This document shows positions 39,706-49,500 of a stretch of DNA of 64,000 nucleotides, in pieces. The notes beneath the pieces were generated by a model. That model did not search any database, was not told where the DNA came from, and was given only the letters and a program-made list of their open reading frames with translations. Each line of letters starts with the position of its first letter. The first letter of the stretch is position 1. The translations under genes were made by a program, and so were the position numbers. Source of the DNA: Leptolyngbya sp. PLA1 (GTDB lineage: Bacteria; Planctomycetota; Phycisphaerae; Phycisphaerales; UBA1924); assembly GCA_021405315.1 (NCBI GenBank), contig QWIH01000010.1:1-64000 (forward strand). The letters run 5' to 3'.

Positions 39706-42700
39706 ATGAACAGCAGGACCCTTCGTTCTCTCTTCGGCAAGTTCGGCCTCGGGCGCGCAGGCGGCTCGCGGATCGACGCGCTGCTCCGGCATGTGGGGCG
39801 AGCGATGGGCGCCGAGGGAGAGCGGCCGTTCGACGGCGCGATGACGCTCGAGGACCGCAAGCTCCTCGAAGGGTCGTTCGCGACGGCGATCGTCGTGACG
39901 CTGGACGGGCAGGGCAACGGCTCCTCCGCCGGGGCGATCAATCCCGCGGTCAACTCCACGGACAACGACTACTACCAGTTCACGGCGACGGGCAACGACT
40001 TCGTGCGTGTGCTGGCGGACACGGTCAACGAGACACCCACGAGCAGCCTGAACACCCGGGTGACGGTGTACGGCTCTGCGGACCTGGCGGACATCGTGGC
40101 GCAGGGAACGTCCAACGGCAGCCTGACGTCCGGCGTGCAGCGAGATGGCTGGGCGGGGTTCGTGGCGGAGGCGGGCCGCACCTATTTCGTGGTGGTCTCG
40201 AGCGACTTCTCGGGGACCGCGCCGAATCAGCCGACGAACAACACGTACACGCTGCAGATCGGCGCGACGAGCAAGACCTTTGATCTGTGGACGGAGACGG
40301 GCATCGGCATCGAGGCGGGCAGCCCGCCCCCGGCGCCGCCCGCGGTCCCGCCCACGCCGATCGTGGATGCGCTGACCCGCCGCCAGGAGGACGTGGTCTA
40401 TCGGTTCATTGCGCCCAACGACGCGTCGCACAACAGCCTGGTCACGGTGAACGTGCAGTTCAGCAACTACAACCCGGCGCCGCTGCCGGCGAGCACGATC
40501 CCGGACCGCATGGACACGCGGGTGGAGATCTACAACGCCGCGGGCGTTCTGATCTCCGCGGACAGCGACGCGGGACGGATCAACGACGCGTTTGCGGCGT
40601 TCAAGGCGACCCCGGGCGCGACGTACTACTTCCGTGTGCGCAGCGACGAGGTGAGGCCCCGAAACGCGGCGAACCCGGCGTTCGATGTCTCGCTCGCGAC
40701 CGGGCCGTTCTACATCGTCGTGGACACGGCGTCGGAGAACATCGAGCTGAACCCCGTCCGGCGGCTCGGCTCGGTGCCGGGCGGCGCGTTCGAGGGCTTC
40801 GGCGCCCCGACGACTCCCCCCACGCCCAACATCCCCGCGCCCACGTTCCAGACACACCTGTACGACTTCACGGCGCAGGGCGATGGTCTGGCGTTCATCA
40901 CGGTGCAGCCCACGGGGCTCGCGCCCGTCACCGACCCCGCGGTGCGCGTGTACGACGCCTCGGGCAACCTCATCGGGTTCAACGACAACTACTCGGGCGC
41001 GAGCGCGGAGCTGCAGATCCGGCTGGTCGGCGGGCAGAAGTACTTCGTCGTGGTGGACGGCTTTGAGATCAACAGCCAGGTCCAGTACACGGTGAACATC
41101 GAGGCCCAGCACACCTTCACGCCCAGCAACGGCACCACGACGGTCGACGACCACGTCAACACGCCGACGATCCCGCAGACCCCCACCCCCGCGGATCTCG
41201 AGCGGATCCGGAGGCAGTTCAACCTCGCCACCGGCCTCACGTGGACCGATCCCTTCGCCACGTTTGATGCCGACCAGAACGTGGTGCGCGACCGCGGGCT
41301 GCGCGTGGGCGCGCAGGGCACGGGCCGCCTGTGGACCGCGGGCGATACGGACCTCTTCCAGATCGTGCCCCAGGTCGACATGCTGATCGACTACTCGGGC
41401 AACAACGACGACAACGGGACGTCGCTGTTCATCGGCGGCATCTTCGACACGGCGGACCCGGGCACGGCGTGGCCTGTGGGGAGCAGGAACCTCACGCTGT
41501 GGGACGCCGCGGACTACTGGTTCACCGGCGCGCAGTTCTTCGACGAGCAGGAGAACGTGACGTACGGGTTCAACGACAACGCGGACACCGCGGGCACCGC
41601 GGGTCCGGAGATCTACGTCCTCCAGGACTGGGACACCGACCCCACGGCGCAGCCGGCCAACGGCTTCACCGACCGCGTGCTGGTTGTGGGTGGTGACTTC
41701 GATCTGATCATCCCCACGCCCTTCGGCCCGCAGATCATCAAGAACCTCGCGTTCTGGGTCCAGAACACGCAGACCGGCCGGTTCGAATGGGCCACGCTGG
41801 GCGACGCGAACGGGCCCGTGCGGGCCGCGACCATCTACAACCCGGTGCCCTGGGACATCGACCCGCAGTCGACGCTGCCCGAGGACACGCTGGACGAGGG
41901 TCTGGTGCTGGGCGGCGACTTCACGGACATCGGCGGCGCGGCGGTGCAGCGGCTCGCGTACATCAACCTCGAGGTTGGCGTTCTTCCGATCGGCGCGGGC
42001 ATCGACAACGGGTCCGTGCGGGCGCTTTCCGTCTTCGATCCGGCCTACGCGCTCACCGAGCGCCAGGCCACCGCGGGCCCACCCCCGCTGGACGAGGTGC
42101 TGGGCGTGCGGGACACGGAGCCGTCGCTGTTCATCGGCGGCGATTTCGACATCAACGGCAACGACGAGAACTTCGCCGTTTCCGTCGGCCTGCTCGGAGA
42201 CCCCACGCCCCCGGGCGAGATCTTTGTGTCCCCCTCGCGTCCGGTGGTCGACACGAGCGTCGCCGGCGTGATCAACGCCTTCACGACCGCGACCTTCACC
42301 ATCGAGGACCCGGAGAACCCCGGCGAGTTCATCGACGCGCCGATGCTCGTGGCGGGCGGCTCGTTCACGTCCGCGGGCGGCGTGAACCGCGAGAACATCG
42401 CGCGGTTCGGCCTGCTGCAGGGCGATCTCGACGATCAGAGCCCGACATTCAACCCCTTCATCAACTGGACCGACATCACGGACAACGACACCGGCATCCC
42501 CAACGCCGAGGTCTTCGCGCTCACCGTCTGGGACCCCGCGGACATCAACAACACCACCATCGACCCCGTGCTGGTCGTGGGCGGCTCGTGGACCGGCTTC
42601 AACGGGTTTGACAACCTCATCGGCCTCGACACCTTCGAGGGCGAGGACGGCGGGTTCGGCGCGTGGGGCTGGTTCTCCCAGGGCGCGGGCCCGCAGGGGG

Positions 42701-45700
42701 CCGTCCGCGCGCTCACCGTCGTGAACGACGAGCAGGAGCCCGGCATCGCGACGAATCTCCGCACGGGCGCCCCCCAGCAGGTGCTCTACGCCGGCGGCGA
42801 TTTCACGCTCATCGACGACGGATCTCCCGCCGGCCTGCGCGCGAACCACGTTGCCCAGTATTCCGCCTTCCGCGGGCAGGTCGCGGATTTCTTCGCGTAC
42901 TCGCGCATGACCAACGGCGTGGAGAACACCGCCGCCAACCCGCCCGCGAACGCGACGGTGTTCGCGCTCTCCCCCTTCGACGACGGGAACCCGCTCGAGT
43001 GGGACCGTCACGACCGGCGCCAGACGCGCATGGAGATCACGGTCGCGGGGAGCGACGGGTCGTTCATCAACGCGTTCGTGCGGGTGTACGACTCGACCTT
43101 CACGCTCATCTACAGCAACGAGACCAAGTCCCCGCCCTTCCCCGATCCGGCGGGCTCGATCGATTACTCCCTCGCGGCGGCGGGCGCGCAGCCCCAGTTC
43201 GAGATGCCCCCGATCTGGGGCGGCGAGACGTACTACATCGAGGTGTCGGGCACCGGCACGGGTCGGTACACCCTCACCGTCATCGCCGATGCCCTCCCCG
43301 TGGACCTCAACGGCGACGGCGTGCTCGACGATGTGAACGCCGTGATGGTCGAAGAGCCCGACGAGAACCAGTTCGTGAGTGCGATCCCGGTGGGATCGAC
43401 CCTCGCGACCGGCGACGGGACGAACTTCGTCGCGGCGAACACCCAGCCCCTGCACGGCAACGCGCAGCGCGTGCAGAAGATCAACCCCTCGACCAACCTG
43501 CGGTTCCAGACGACCACGGACCTTGGCAACATCGAGACGATCGACGACACCGACCTGTACCTCTTCCGCGCCGAGTTCACGGGGAACGTCGAGATCCGCC
43601 TCAGCACGAGCCTGCTGATCGACGCGTACGGCGAGCAGTACGGCACGGACTTCCGCGGCCTGGTCACCGACGGCCAGCAGGTGCGGACCAAGACCAGCCT
43701 GCTCGACGGGGCCATCCGAGTCTTCCGCAACGACTTCGAGCAGATCGCGTACGCGGACGACAACCCGGCGATCGCCGGCGAGTTCGCGGACATCCAGTTC
43801 GCGAACCTCGTGGACGGGAACGGGAACCCGGTGATCAACCGGTTCTTCGGGCGTGATCCGCGCGTCGTCATCCCCGTGGTCGCGGGCAACACGTACTACA
43901 TCCAGGTCGAGAGCGGGATGATGTTCCAGGACGGCTCGCCGGCCCTCATCGAGGACCGCGTGCCCAACATCGCCCGCGAGACCGATATCCGGCGCGCGAC
44001 CGGCGGCTATCAGCTTCTGCTCAACGCCATGCCTCAGCTCGCGAACGACGTCGAGAACGGGCAGACGGTGCAGGACGACCACATCGACACCAACCCCAAC
44101 GCGGCGGCGTTCAACCTCGCCACGCCCATCATCATGGGCGACCTCCGCCATGGCCAGAACGGCGTGGGCTCGATCTCGGGCGTCATCAACAACACGCCCT
44201 TCCAGGCCGTTGATGTCGACTCCTTCACGTTCATCTCCCCGGGCTCCGGGGAGTTGCAGGTCAGGCTCACCCGGCCCACCGGGTCCGTCCTCGACGCCGC
44301 GCTCGTGCTCTACGAGATCACTGACCAGGGCACGAACCTCATCGCCATCGGCAACCCGACCAACGACGGCGGGCAGATCATCAGCGGCTCGGCCATCCGT
44401 GGCGGGCGGTACGGCATCGTGGTCCTGGGCTCCGGCGGGAGCGAGGGCGCGTACACCGTGACCGTCTCCAACGTGCCGGAGGTCGACGACTACGCCGACT
44501 TCGCCAAGCTCGCCGATGCGCAGTCCATCACGCTGCGGGACTTCCTGGGCCAGGGCTCCATCGCGGGCTCCATCGAGGAGCCCGGTGACACCGACCTCTT
44601 CCGTTTCGCCTTCCCCGACTTCTTCGCCTCCATGACCGTCACGGTCACCTCGCTGGACAGCACCCTCGACCCGACCGTCACGCTCTACGAACTGAGCGAG
44701 GACCCGCTGGGCAACCCGATCCTCGTTCGCGTGGCCTTCAACGACAACGCCTCGGGCACGACCGTCAACTCCCGCCTCATCGTCCCCCTCTCGCCCTCCC
44801 GCGAGAAGGACGGCCCGCCGGCCCGGGACTATCCCTTCTACTACATGGTCGTCGAGGACGCGAACTCCTCCGGCGGCTACGGCCGGTACTCCGTCTCGCT
44901 CACGTTCCCGCCCACCGACGACCAGCCCGACGGCGACACCGACCTCGACTCCACCTTGGACACCGGCGAGTTCCCCCTCGCGTCGGGCGTCGTCATCGAT
45001 GCCTCCACCGGCCTTGGCACCCTCACGGGTGATGTCGAGATCGACACCGACTCGGACCTCGTCAAGTTCACGGCGCCCGCAGGCGGCGTCGCGACGCTCA
45101 CGGTCGATCGTGAGGGCGTCAGCACGCTGCGACTGCGGATCAGCGTCATGAACAGCTCGGGCACGATCCTCGCCGACAGCATCGGCGGCGATACGACCGG
45201 CTCCGACCCGCTCTCGGTGAGCGTGAATGTCGTCCGCGGCCAGCAGTACTTCGTGGTCGTGTGGGGCTTCGAGGATCCGGGCAATCCCAACGTCAACACC
45301 ACGCTCAACGGCGAGTGGAATCTCTCCATCCAGACGCCCCCGATCGACGACCACCCGAACGAGGGCGAGTTCACCCTCGCCGCGACGGACCAGGTCTTCT
45401 TCAACACCACGACGGGCATCGCGCAGATGGGTGGCAGCGAGGCTGGCGACCCCTCGAACTCGCGTCTGAGCCCGACCAATGACACCGACCTCGTGACGTT
45501 CGTCTCGCTGCTGGCGGGCAATCAGCAGATCCGTCTGACGCCGTTCGCGGCGGCGGGCGGGTTCGTGCCGCGACTGCGCGTCTTCGATGCCGGCCTGAAC
45601 CTCATCGCGGATGTGAGCGGCAGCGCGGCGCTGGAGGAAGTGTCAACCACCGTGACGGCGGCGGCCGCCGGCACGCGGTACTACGTGCTCATCTCCGCCA

Positions 45701-47505
45701 TTGACAACAGCTCCGACCCGCTCACGGGCGAGTACTCGCTGCGGATCACCGGGCCGGTGCCCAGCGGCGGAGGCGGCGGTCCCGATCCTTCCGTCATCGA
45801 CTTCAACACGCCCACGGCGATCACTCTCAACCCGCGCACCGGCTACGGCGCCGCCTTCGACGTGATCAGCCCGGCGCACGACCGCGATCTGTTCACCTTC
45901 ACCACCGCGGCGGCGGGCAAGGTCTTCGTGCAGATCACGACGCCCAGCGGGTCGATCCTCGACGCGTCGGTCCGGATCCTGAACGCGGCGAACGAGCTCG
46001 TGACCTCGGAGGTCCGCTTCGATGCCGATGGCATCCCCGGAACGACGGCCTCCGTTGACTTCGTGTCTCCGGCGGGCACGCAGTACTGGGTCGTTGTGGA
46101 CGGGCTCGGCGAATCCACCGGCTCGTACCAGATCCGCGTGCAGGTGCAGCCTTTCACCAACTTCCTCTACTTCCCCGAGGGGTACGCGAACGACAACATC
46201 CGCGAGTTCCTCTCCATCACCAACCCGAACAACGTCGCGGCGACCTACAGCGTGTACCTCCGCTACGAGTCCGGGAGTCAGCTCGAGTCGTTCCTGGGCA
46301 CGACGACGATCCCCGCGAACAGCCGCGGCGGCCTGACCATCGTCGACGGCGCCTCGTACATCACGCCCGGCGTGCTGCGTGACACGCCCTACTCCATCGT
46401 GCTCGAGTCCGATCAGCCCCTGGGCGCGACGCTCGCCCACTACGACTTCGGCAACGCCATCGGCGACAGCCTGACCTCCACGACCTCGCCCACGTGGTAC
46501 TTCCCGCGCGTCGAGCGCAACCCGGGCGCGGTGCAGGACTACATCCTGCTCTACAACCCCAACAACTTCGACATCACCGTCACGCTCACCGCCTTCAAGG
46601 ACGGCTCGGAGGTTTCTCTCGTCCGCACGTTCGGAGCCCTCCGCCGCGGCGGGTTCTCCATCAACGACATCACCGAGTTCCCCATCGGCTCCTTCGGTGT
46701 CCGTCTCTCCGCCGTCGCGTCCAACTCCGCCAACGACTCGGCCTTCATCGGCATCGTCGGATCCATGAGCCACTACACGCCGGGCGGCGACGCGGGCTGG
46801 GCCACGCTGGGCGACCCCACGGGCGGCTCGAAGGTCGGTGTGATCACCAACATCGCGCAGAGCTCGAAGGTCAACTCCGACATCACCTTCTTCAACCCCA
46901 ACGACGTGGCGATCACCGTCACGCTCACCGGCACCTACGTCCGCGAGAACCTGCCCCAGTTCGGACGGAGCATCGAGATCGCCGCCAAGGGCCAGGCCAT
47001 CGTCACCGCCGCGTCGCTCGGCCTGCTCGCGGATCAGCCCGCCGGCGTCCGGTGGTCGGCGAGCGAGGCCGTCGTCGCGACCAGCGCGGAGTATCAGCAG
47101 GGTGACGCGGACTCCACCACGCCAACCACCGTCGCGGGCACCCAGTTCCGCTTCGGCGACGCGTTCATCAACACCAGCACCGCCGGGAGCGAGCAGTTCG
47201 AGACGCTCTACCTCTACAACCCCACCGGCCTCTCCAACACCGTCACGATCAACCTCGTCTTCTTCGACGGCTCGACCTCATCCTTCACCACCACGATCCG
47301 TGCCCGTGGCTTCGCGGAGGTCAAGCTCCACGAGCGGCCCGAGATCATCACGCAGCGCTCCGGCCCGCAGTGGTTCGGCGTCGACCTTGCGTCCAACCTG
47401 CCCTTCGCCGCGACCATGGTCCACTACGACCTGGCGGTCAACGGCGGCTGGGCGACGACGGGCATCCCGCTGGGTCTGCTCAACCCGCTCTCGTCGATCG
47501 GTTGA
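39706..47505 (+). CDS. Giant repeat-rich surface protein with LEDRKLL N-terminal motif
   Basis: Protein of 2,599 residues, probably exported. ATG 39706 has GGAG 6 bases upstream. No classical signal peptide; instead a basic N-terminus and MTLEDRKLLEG (46-56), like the LEPRLLL-type motif of giant planctomycete proteins. About ten PPC-like beta modules are seen at roughly 60-180, 215-350, 380-490, 520-560 and 1270-2160, each with a DTDLF-like strand and a Tyr-Tyr/Phe-Val-Val strand (for example PGDTDLFRFAF near 1628). Residues 570-1040 hold seven GGDF/GGSF/GGSW motifs 71-88 apart, suggesting a seven-bladed propeller. Residues 2150-2599 hold four repeats of about 110 with Asn-Pro turns (2173, 2284, 2397, 2505). 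No enzyme motif. Likely adhesin, cell-envelope or matrix protein. Confidence 0.9.
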   Translation: MNSRTLRSLFGKFGLGRAGGSRIDALLRHVGRAMGAEGERPFDGAMTLEDRKLLEGSFATAIVVTLDGQGNGSSAGAINPAVNSTDNDYYQFTATGNDFVRVLADTVNETPTSSLNTRVTVYGSADLADIVAQGTSNGSLTSGVQRDGWAGFVAEAGRTYFVVVSSDFSGTAPNQPTNNTYTLQIGATSKTFDLWTETGIGIEAGSPPPAPPAVPPTPIVDALTRRQEDVVYRFIAPNDASHNSLVTVNVQFSNYNPAPLPASTIPDRMDTRVEIYNAAGVLISADSDAGRINDAFAAFKATPGATYYFRVRSDEVRPRNAANPAFDVSLATGPFYIVVDTASENIELNPVRRLGSVPGGAFEGFGAPTTPPTPNIPAPTFQTHLYDFTAQGDGLAFITVQPTGLAPVTDPAVRVYDASGNLIGFNDNYSGASAELQIRLVGGQKYFVVVDGFEINSQVQYTVNIEAQHTFTPSNGTTTVDDHVNTPTIPQTPTPADLERIRRQFNLATGLTWTDPFATFDADQNVVRDRGLRVGAQGTGRLWTAGDTDLFQIVPQVDMLIDYSGNNDDNGTSLFIGGIFDTADPGTAWPVGSRNLTLWDAADYWFTGAQFFDEQENVTYGFNDNADTAGTAGPEIYVLQDWDTDPTAQPANGFTDRVLVVGGDFDLIIPTPFGPQIIKNLAFWVQNTQTGRFEWATLGDANGPVRAATIYNPVPWDIDPQSTLPEDTLDEGLVLGGDFTDIGGAAVQRLAYINLEVGVLPIGAGIDNGSVRALSVFDPAYALTERQATAGPPPLDEVLGVRDTEPSLFIGGDFDINGNDENFAVSVGLLGDPTPPGEIFVSPSRPVVDTSVAGVINAFTTATFTIEDPENPGEFIDAPMLVAGGSFTSAGGVNRENIARFGLLQGDLDDQSPTFNPFINWTDITDNDTGIPNAEVFALTVWDPADINNTTIDPVLVVGGSWTGFNGFDNLIGLDTFEGEDGGFGAWGWFSQGAGPQGAVRALTVVNDEQEPGIATNLRTGAPQQVLYAGGDFTLIDDGSPAGLRANHVAQYSAFRGQVADFFAYSRMTNGVENTAANPPANATVFALSPFDDGNPLEWDRHDRRQTRMEITVAGSDGSFINAFVRVYDSTFTLIYSNETKSPPFPDPAGSIDYSLAAAGAQPQFEMPPIWGGETYYIEVSGTGTGRYTLTVIADALPVDLNGDGVLDDVNAVMVEEPDENQFVSAIPVGSTLATGDGTNFVAANTQPLHGNAQRVQKINPSTNLRFQTTTDLGNIETIDDTDLYLFRAEFTGNVEIRLSTSLLIDAYGEQYGTDFRGLVTDGQQVRTKTSLLDGAIRVFRNDFEQIAYADDNPAIAGEFADIQFANLVDGNGNPVINRFFGRDPRVVIPVVAGNTYYIQVESGMMFQDGSPALIEDRVPNIARETDIRRATGGYQLLLNAMPQLANDVENGQTVQDDHIDTNPNAAAFNLATPIIMGDLRHGQNGVGSISGVINNTPFQAVDVDSFTFISPGSGELQVRLTRPTGSVLDAALVLYEITDQGTNLIAIGNPTNDGGQIISGSAIRGGRYGIVVLGSGGSEGAYTVTVSNVPEVDDYADFAKLADAQSITLRDFLGQGSIAGSIEEPGDTDLFRFAFPDFFASMTVTVTSLDSTLDPTVTLYELSEDPLGNPILVRVAFNDNASGTTVNSRLIVPLSPSREKDGPPARDYPFYYMVVEDANSSGGYGRYSVSLTFPPTDDQPDGDTDLDSTLDTGEFPLASGVVIDASTGLGTLTGDVEIDTDSDLVKFTAPAGGVATLTVDREGVSTLRLRISVMNSSGTILADSIGGDTTGSDPLSVSVNVVRGQQYFVVVWGFEDPGNPNVNTTLNGEWNLSIQTPPIDDHPNEGEFTLAATDQVFFNTTTGIAQMGGSEAGDPSNSRLSPTNDTDLVTFVSLLAGNQQIRLTPFAAAGGFVPRLRVFDAGLNLIADVSGSAALEEVSTTVTAAAAGTRYYVLISAIDNSSDPLTGEYSLRITGPVPSGGGGGPDPSVIDFNTPTAITLNPRTGYGAAFDVISPAHDRDLFTFTTAAAGKVFVQITTPSGSILDASVRILNAANELVTSEVRFDADGIPGTTASVDFVSPAGTQYWVVVDGLGESTGSYQIRVQVQPFTNFLYFPEGYANDNIREFLSITNPNNVAATYSVYLRYESGSQLESFLGTTTIPANSRGGLTIVDGASYITPGVLRDTPYSIVLESDQPLGATLAHYDFGNAIGDSLTSTTSPTWYFPRVERNPGAVQDYILLYNPNNFDITVTLTAFKDGSEVSLVRTFGALRRGGFSINDITEFPIGSFGVRLSAVASNSANDSAFIGIVGSMSHYTPGGDAGWATLGDPTGGSKVGVITNIAQSSKVNSDITFFNPNDVAITVTLTGTYVRENLPQFGRSIEIAAKGQAIVTAASLGLLADQPAGVRWSASEAVVATSAEYQQGDADSTTPTTVAGTQFRFGDAFINTSTAGSEQFETLYLYNPTGLSNTVTINLVFFDGSTSSFTTTIRARGFAEVKLHERPEIITQRSGPQWFGVDLASNLPFAATMVHYDLAVNGGWATTGIPLGLLNPLSSIG
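41425..42810 (+). repeat. Seven GGxF/W coding repeats, about 72-76 residues each
   Basis: Within the giant gene, FIGGIF, VVGGDF, VLGGDF, FIGGDF, VAGGSF, VVGGSW and YAGGDF recur near residues 575, 663, 736, 810, 882, 958 and 1029. Several are followed by text such as TSAGGVN or DINGND. The regular spacing and the count of seven suggest propeller blades; the fold itself is an inference. Confidence 0.75.
46210..47505 (+). repeat. Four C-terminal Asn-Pro repeats of about 110 residues
   Basis: SITNPNNVAATYSVYL, LLYNPNNFDITVTLTAF, TFFNPNDVAITVTLTGTY and YLYNPTGLSNTVTINLVFF mark four divergent copies with Asn at residues 2173, 2284, 2397 and 2505. Each copy ends in a segment such as GATLAHYDFG or AATMVHYDLAV. 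They resemble beta-sandwich domains of secreted proteins in Chloroflexi and actinobacteria, though I cannot name the family with certainty. Confidence 0.75.
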
Positions 47506-47530
47506 TCGACAGCTTCGGCAGAAACACCAT

Positions 47531-47556
47531 GGCCCGGGAGGAGCGCCTCCCGGGCC
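47531..47556. terminator. Hairpin between convergent genes
   Basis: GGCCCGGGAGG (47531-47541) and CCTCCCGGGCC (47546-47556) make a perfect 11-bp stem with an AGCG loop. It lies 26 bp after the giant gene's stop and 55 bp from the stop of the convergent lipoprotein gene. The U-tract is poor (gtgttcgcttt on the + side), but stability and position fit a bidirectional terminator. Confidence 0.75.
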
Positions 47557-47611
47557 GTGTTCGCTTTGCGCAACCGGGTGAGGAGCCGGGCTGCCTGGAG
47601 AGTTCCGGTGC

Positions 47612-48262
47612 TCAGGGAGCCGCGGGGGGAGGCGGTGCGACATCCACGAGCGGCTGGGGCGTGACCTCCGCGGCGTGCCAGGCCAGCGCGGTCATCGCCC
47701 GAGAGATCAGCAGGGCCTCGCGGTCATCGCGAGGGCATGAGAAGGTCCCGCTCACGACCGACTGCCCGAGGGCGTCGGCGAAACCCGGCGTCGCGCGCGT
47801 GAGTTCGAGCGTGCCCGCACGGAGGCGCGCCGTGAGGTTGGCTTCGTCGACCCCGCCCCCGCGAGACATGAACCCGCCCCCGCCGTAGACGCCGATCTGC
47901 CCGTCGGCGATGACGAGCACCCGCACGATGCAGGTAGAGGCGGAAGGCGAGAGCGGGGTGCGCCCGGCTTTCGGGTTCAGGAACATGTGAACGTGGAGGA
48001 TGGTCCCCCGCAGGGCGGAGGCATCCGCGCCCTGGTGAAAGACTTCGGGCGGGAGGTCCGTCAGATAGAAGTCGGCCCAGTTGCCGTCCCGGGCTGTGAA
48101 GCAGCGCGTGGGGAGGTCCAGCGACAGGGCGCCTCCGTCCGGGGAGGTACTCGCGACCCGGGGCGTCCCGCCGCCACCGAACGAGGAGCAGCCGGACAGG
48201 CAGGCCGCCCCCGAACACATCGCGAGCAGAACAGCGGCACGGCGGCGGAGCAGAGGCCTCAT
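47612..48262 (-). CDS. Lipoprotein of unknown function
   Basis: Protein of 216 residues. A basic start (MRPLLRRR), hydrophobic core and lipobox CLSGC near residues 21-25 predict a lipid-anchored exported protein. The mature part (about 190 residues) has DGNWADFYLTDLPPEVFHQG, RGTILHVHMFLNPKAGRTPL and VRVLVIADGQIGVYGGGGFM, a beta-rich pattern without a known motif, and a Pro-rich C-terminus. A family assignment is not possible by eye. It is convergent with the giant gene. Confidence 0.75.
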   Translation of the reverse strand: MRPLLRRRAAVLLAMCSGAACLSGCSSFGGGGTPRVASTSPDGGALSLDLPTRCFTARDGNWADFYLTDLPPEVFHQGADASALRGTILHVHMFLNPKAGRTPLSPSASTCIVRVLVIADGQIGVYGGGGFMSRGGGVDEANLTARLRAGTLELTRATPGFADALGQSVVSGTFSCPRDDREALLISRAMTALAWHAAEVTPQPLVDVAPPPPAAP

Positions 48263-48391
48263 GATGTGAGGATACCACCCGGTTGCCCGAAGTGTGAACC
48301 CGGACGCCGCTCGGGTGTCGAATAGGTAGACTGAAGGGGCCGAAGCTCAGAAGCGGGCGGCGCCCGACCCCCCGAACACGAGGAGTGATTC

Positions 48392-49378
48392 ATGCGGACG
48401 ATCGCGATGGTGGCGGCTGTGGGTTTGTGCTCCTCCGCGATGGGCCAGGCGCAGCCCGAGCGCGTGGTGATTCCCAGCGGTCCTTCGTGGGGAGTGGGCG
48501 CGGGACGCGCGAACATCAATCTGCTGGAGCGGCGCACGCCTCTGATCGCGCCGACTCCGGCTGCGGTTCTGCCTCCGTCGAGCGGCCCCTCGCGGCCTGT
48601 GTTCCCGTGCCGCCCGGTGCCGCGGCCGTGTCCCGTGGGCTGGGAGCGGCCCTCAACCGGAGTCGTCACGGATGGCTCCGGTCTCACGGTCGACGGAACC
48701 TACCGTGGCGAGAAGTGGGGGATCGACTTCCACCTGGGCACAGGACAGACGACACGCGGCGTCTCCGGACACTGCGACACGGGATGGCTTCCGGGCGGCT
48801 ACTCCTACCCGTATCCGATCGGCTACACGCGGGGCGCGTGGTACGCCACGCCCATGCAGCAGGAGCAGCCTCAGGTGATCGTGCTGCCGGTGCCGAGCGT
48901 GGGCAGCCCGACGATCCCGGAGACCCCGCCCCCTCCGCCGACAGACCTTGAGCGTGGGGTCGGCTTCCTGCGGGAGGGCGAGGTACCGAAGGCGATCGCG
49001 GCGCTCACGCTGCACTTGGGTGCGGAACCTGAGGATGCGCGGGCCATGAGATTGCTCGCGGCGGCGCTCCTGCTCGACAAGCGGAGCGACGACGGCGTGG
49101 CCATGATGCGGAGCGCATACCGGGCGGAGCCGTCGCTGGCGCGCGAGCCGCTCAGGGCCGAGGAGCTCGGCCTGCGCGACGCGGGGCTTCGCGATCTTGT
49201 GATCCGGGCCGTGATGCACGCGAACCGACTGGGCAGCGCCTCGTCATGGTGGACGGTGGCGGTCCTCATGCAGGCGCAGGGCAAGGCGGAGCAAGCCCGG
49301 GCCATGCTGGGGAAGGCCAAGGCGCAGGGGATTGACCCGGAACTGGACGCGGCGATGACGTCCGCGCTCGCGCCCTGA
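48392..49378 (+). CDS. Secreted protein with C-terminal TPR-like helices
   Basis: Protein of 328 residues. The signal peptide is at residues 1-18 (IAMVAAVGLCSSAMGQ). The middle part (about 20-175) is Pro/Gly/Tyr-rich with FPCRPVPRPCPVGWERP and GVSGHCDTGWLPGGYSYPY and looks poorly folded. From about residue 185 there are helical repeats of TPR type (LERGVGFLREGEVPKAIAAL, AMRLLAAALLLDKRSDDGVA, AVLMQAQGKAEQARAMLGKA). GAGGAG lies about 8 bases before the ATG. Function unknown. It precedes rplK by 246 bp, where many bacteria have nusG. Confidence 0.8.
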   Translation: MRTIAMVAAVGLCSSAMGQAQPERVVIPSGPSWGVGAGRANINLLERRTPLIAPTPAAVLPPSSGPSRPVFPCRPVPRPCPVGWERPSTGVVTDGSGLTVDGTYRGEKWGIDFHLGTGQTTRGVSGHCDTGWLPGGYSYPYPIGYTRGAWYATPMQQEQPQVIVLPVPSVGSPTIPETPPPPPTDLERGVGFLREGEVPKAIAALTLHLGAEPEDARAMRLLAAALLLDKRSDDGVAMMRSAYRAEPSLAREPLRAEELGLRDAGLRDLVIRAVMHANRLGSASSWWTVAVLMQAQGKAEQARAMLGKAKAQGIDPELDAAMTSALAP

Positions 49379-49472
49379 GCCATCGGACGCCGCGGCCCGC
49401 TGTAAGGAATGTGATAGGATGGCCTAAGGCATCGGAGGGGGAGGGGTTCCCCGGGAGGTGATGGCCAAAGCC

Positions 49473-49500
49473 TTGCCTTGAGCGGGGAAGGCGCTAGCAT
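49473..49500 (+). promoter_or_regulatory. Candidate promoter of the rplKAJL operon
   Basis: TTGCCT (49473-49478), a 16-base spacer and TAGCAT (49495-49500) fit a housekeeping-sigma promoter about 120 bp before rplK. The match is moderate. No other pair in the 246-bp gap fits as well. Confidence 0.4.

Noticed and set aside
39395..39709. 104-codon + strand frame before the giant gene
   Set aside because: Composition unlike neighbouring genes, no ribosome-binding site and no recognisable motif. It overlaps the start of the giant gene in another frame.
39325..45354. Antisense open frame extending 2,010 codons upstream of the DUF1015 gene
   Set aside because: Only the last 446 codons (37984-39324) resemble a protein family. 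The rest is the complement of the giant + strand gene and has the same shadow composition.
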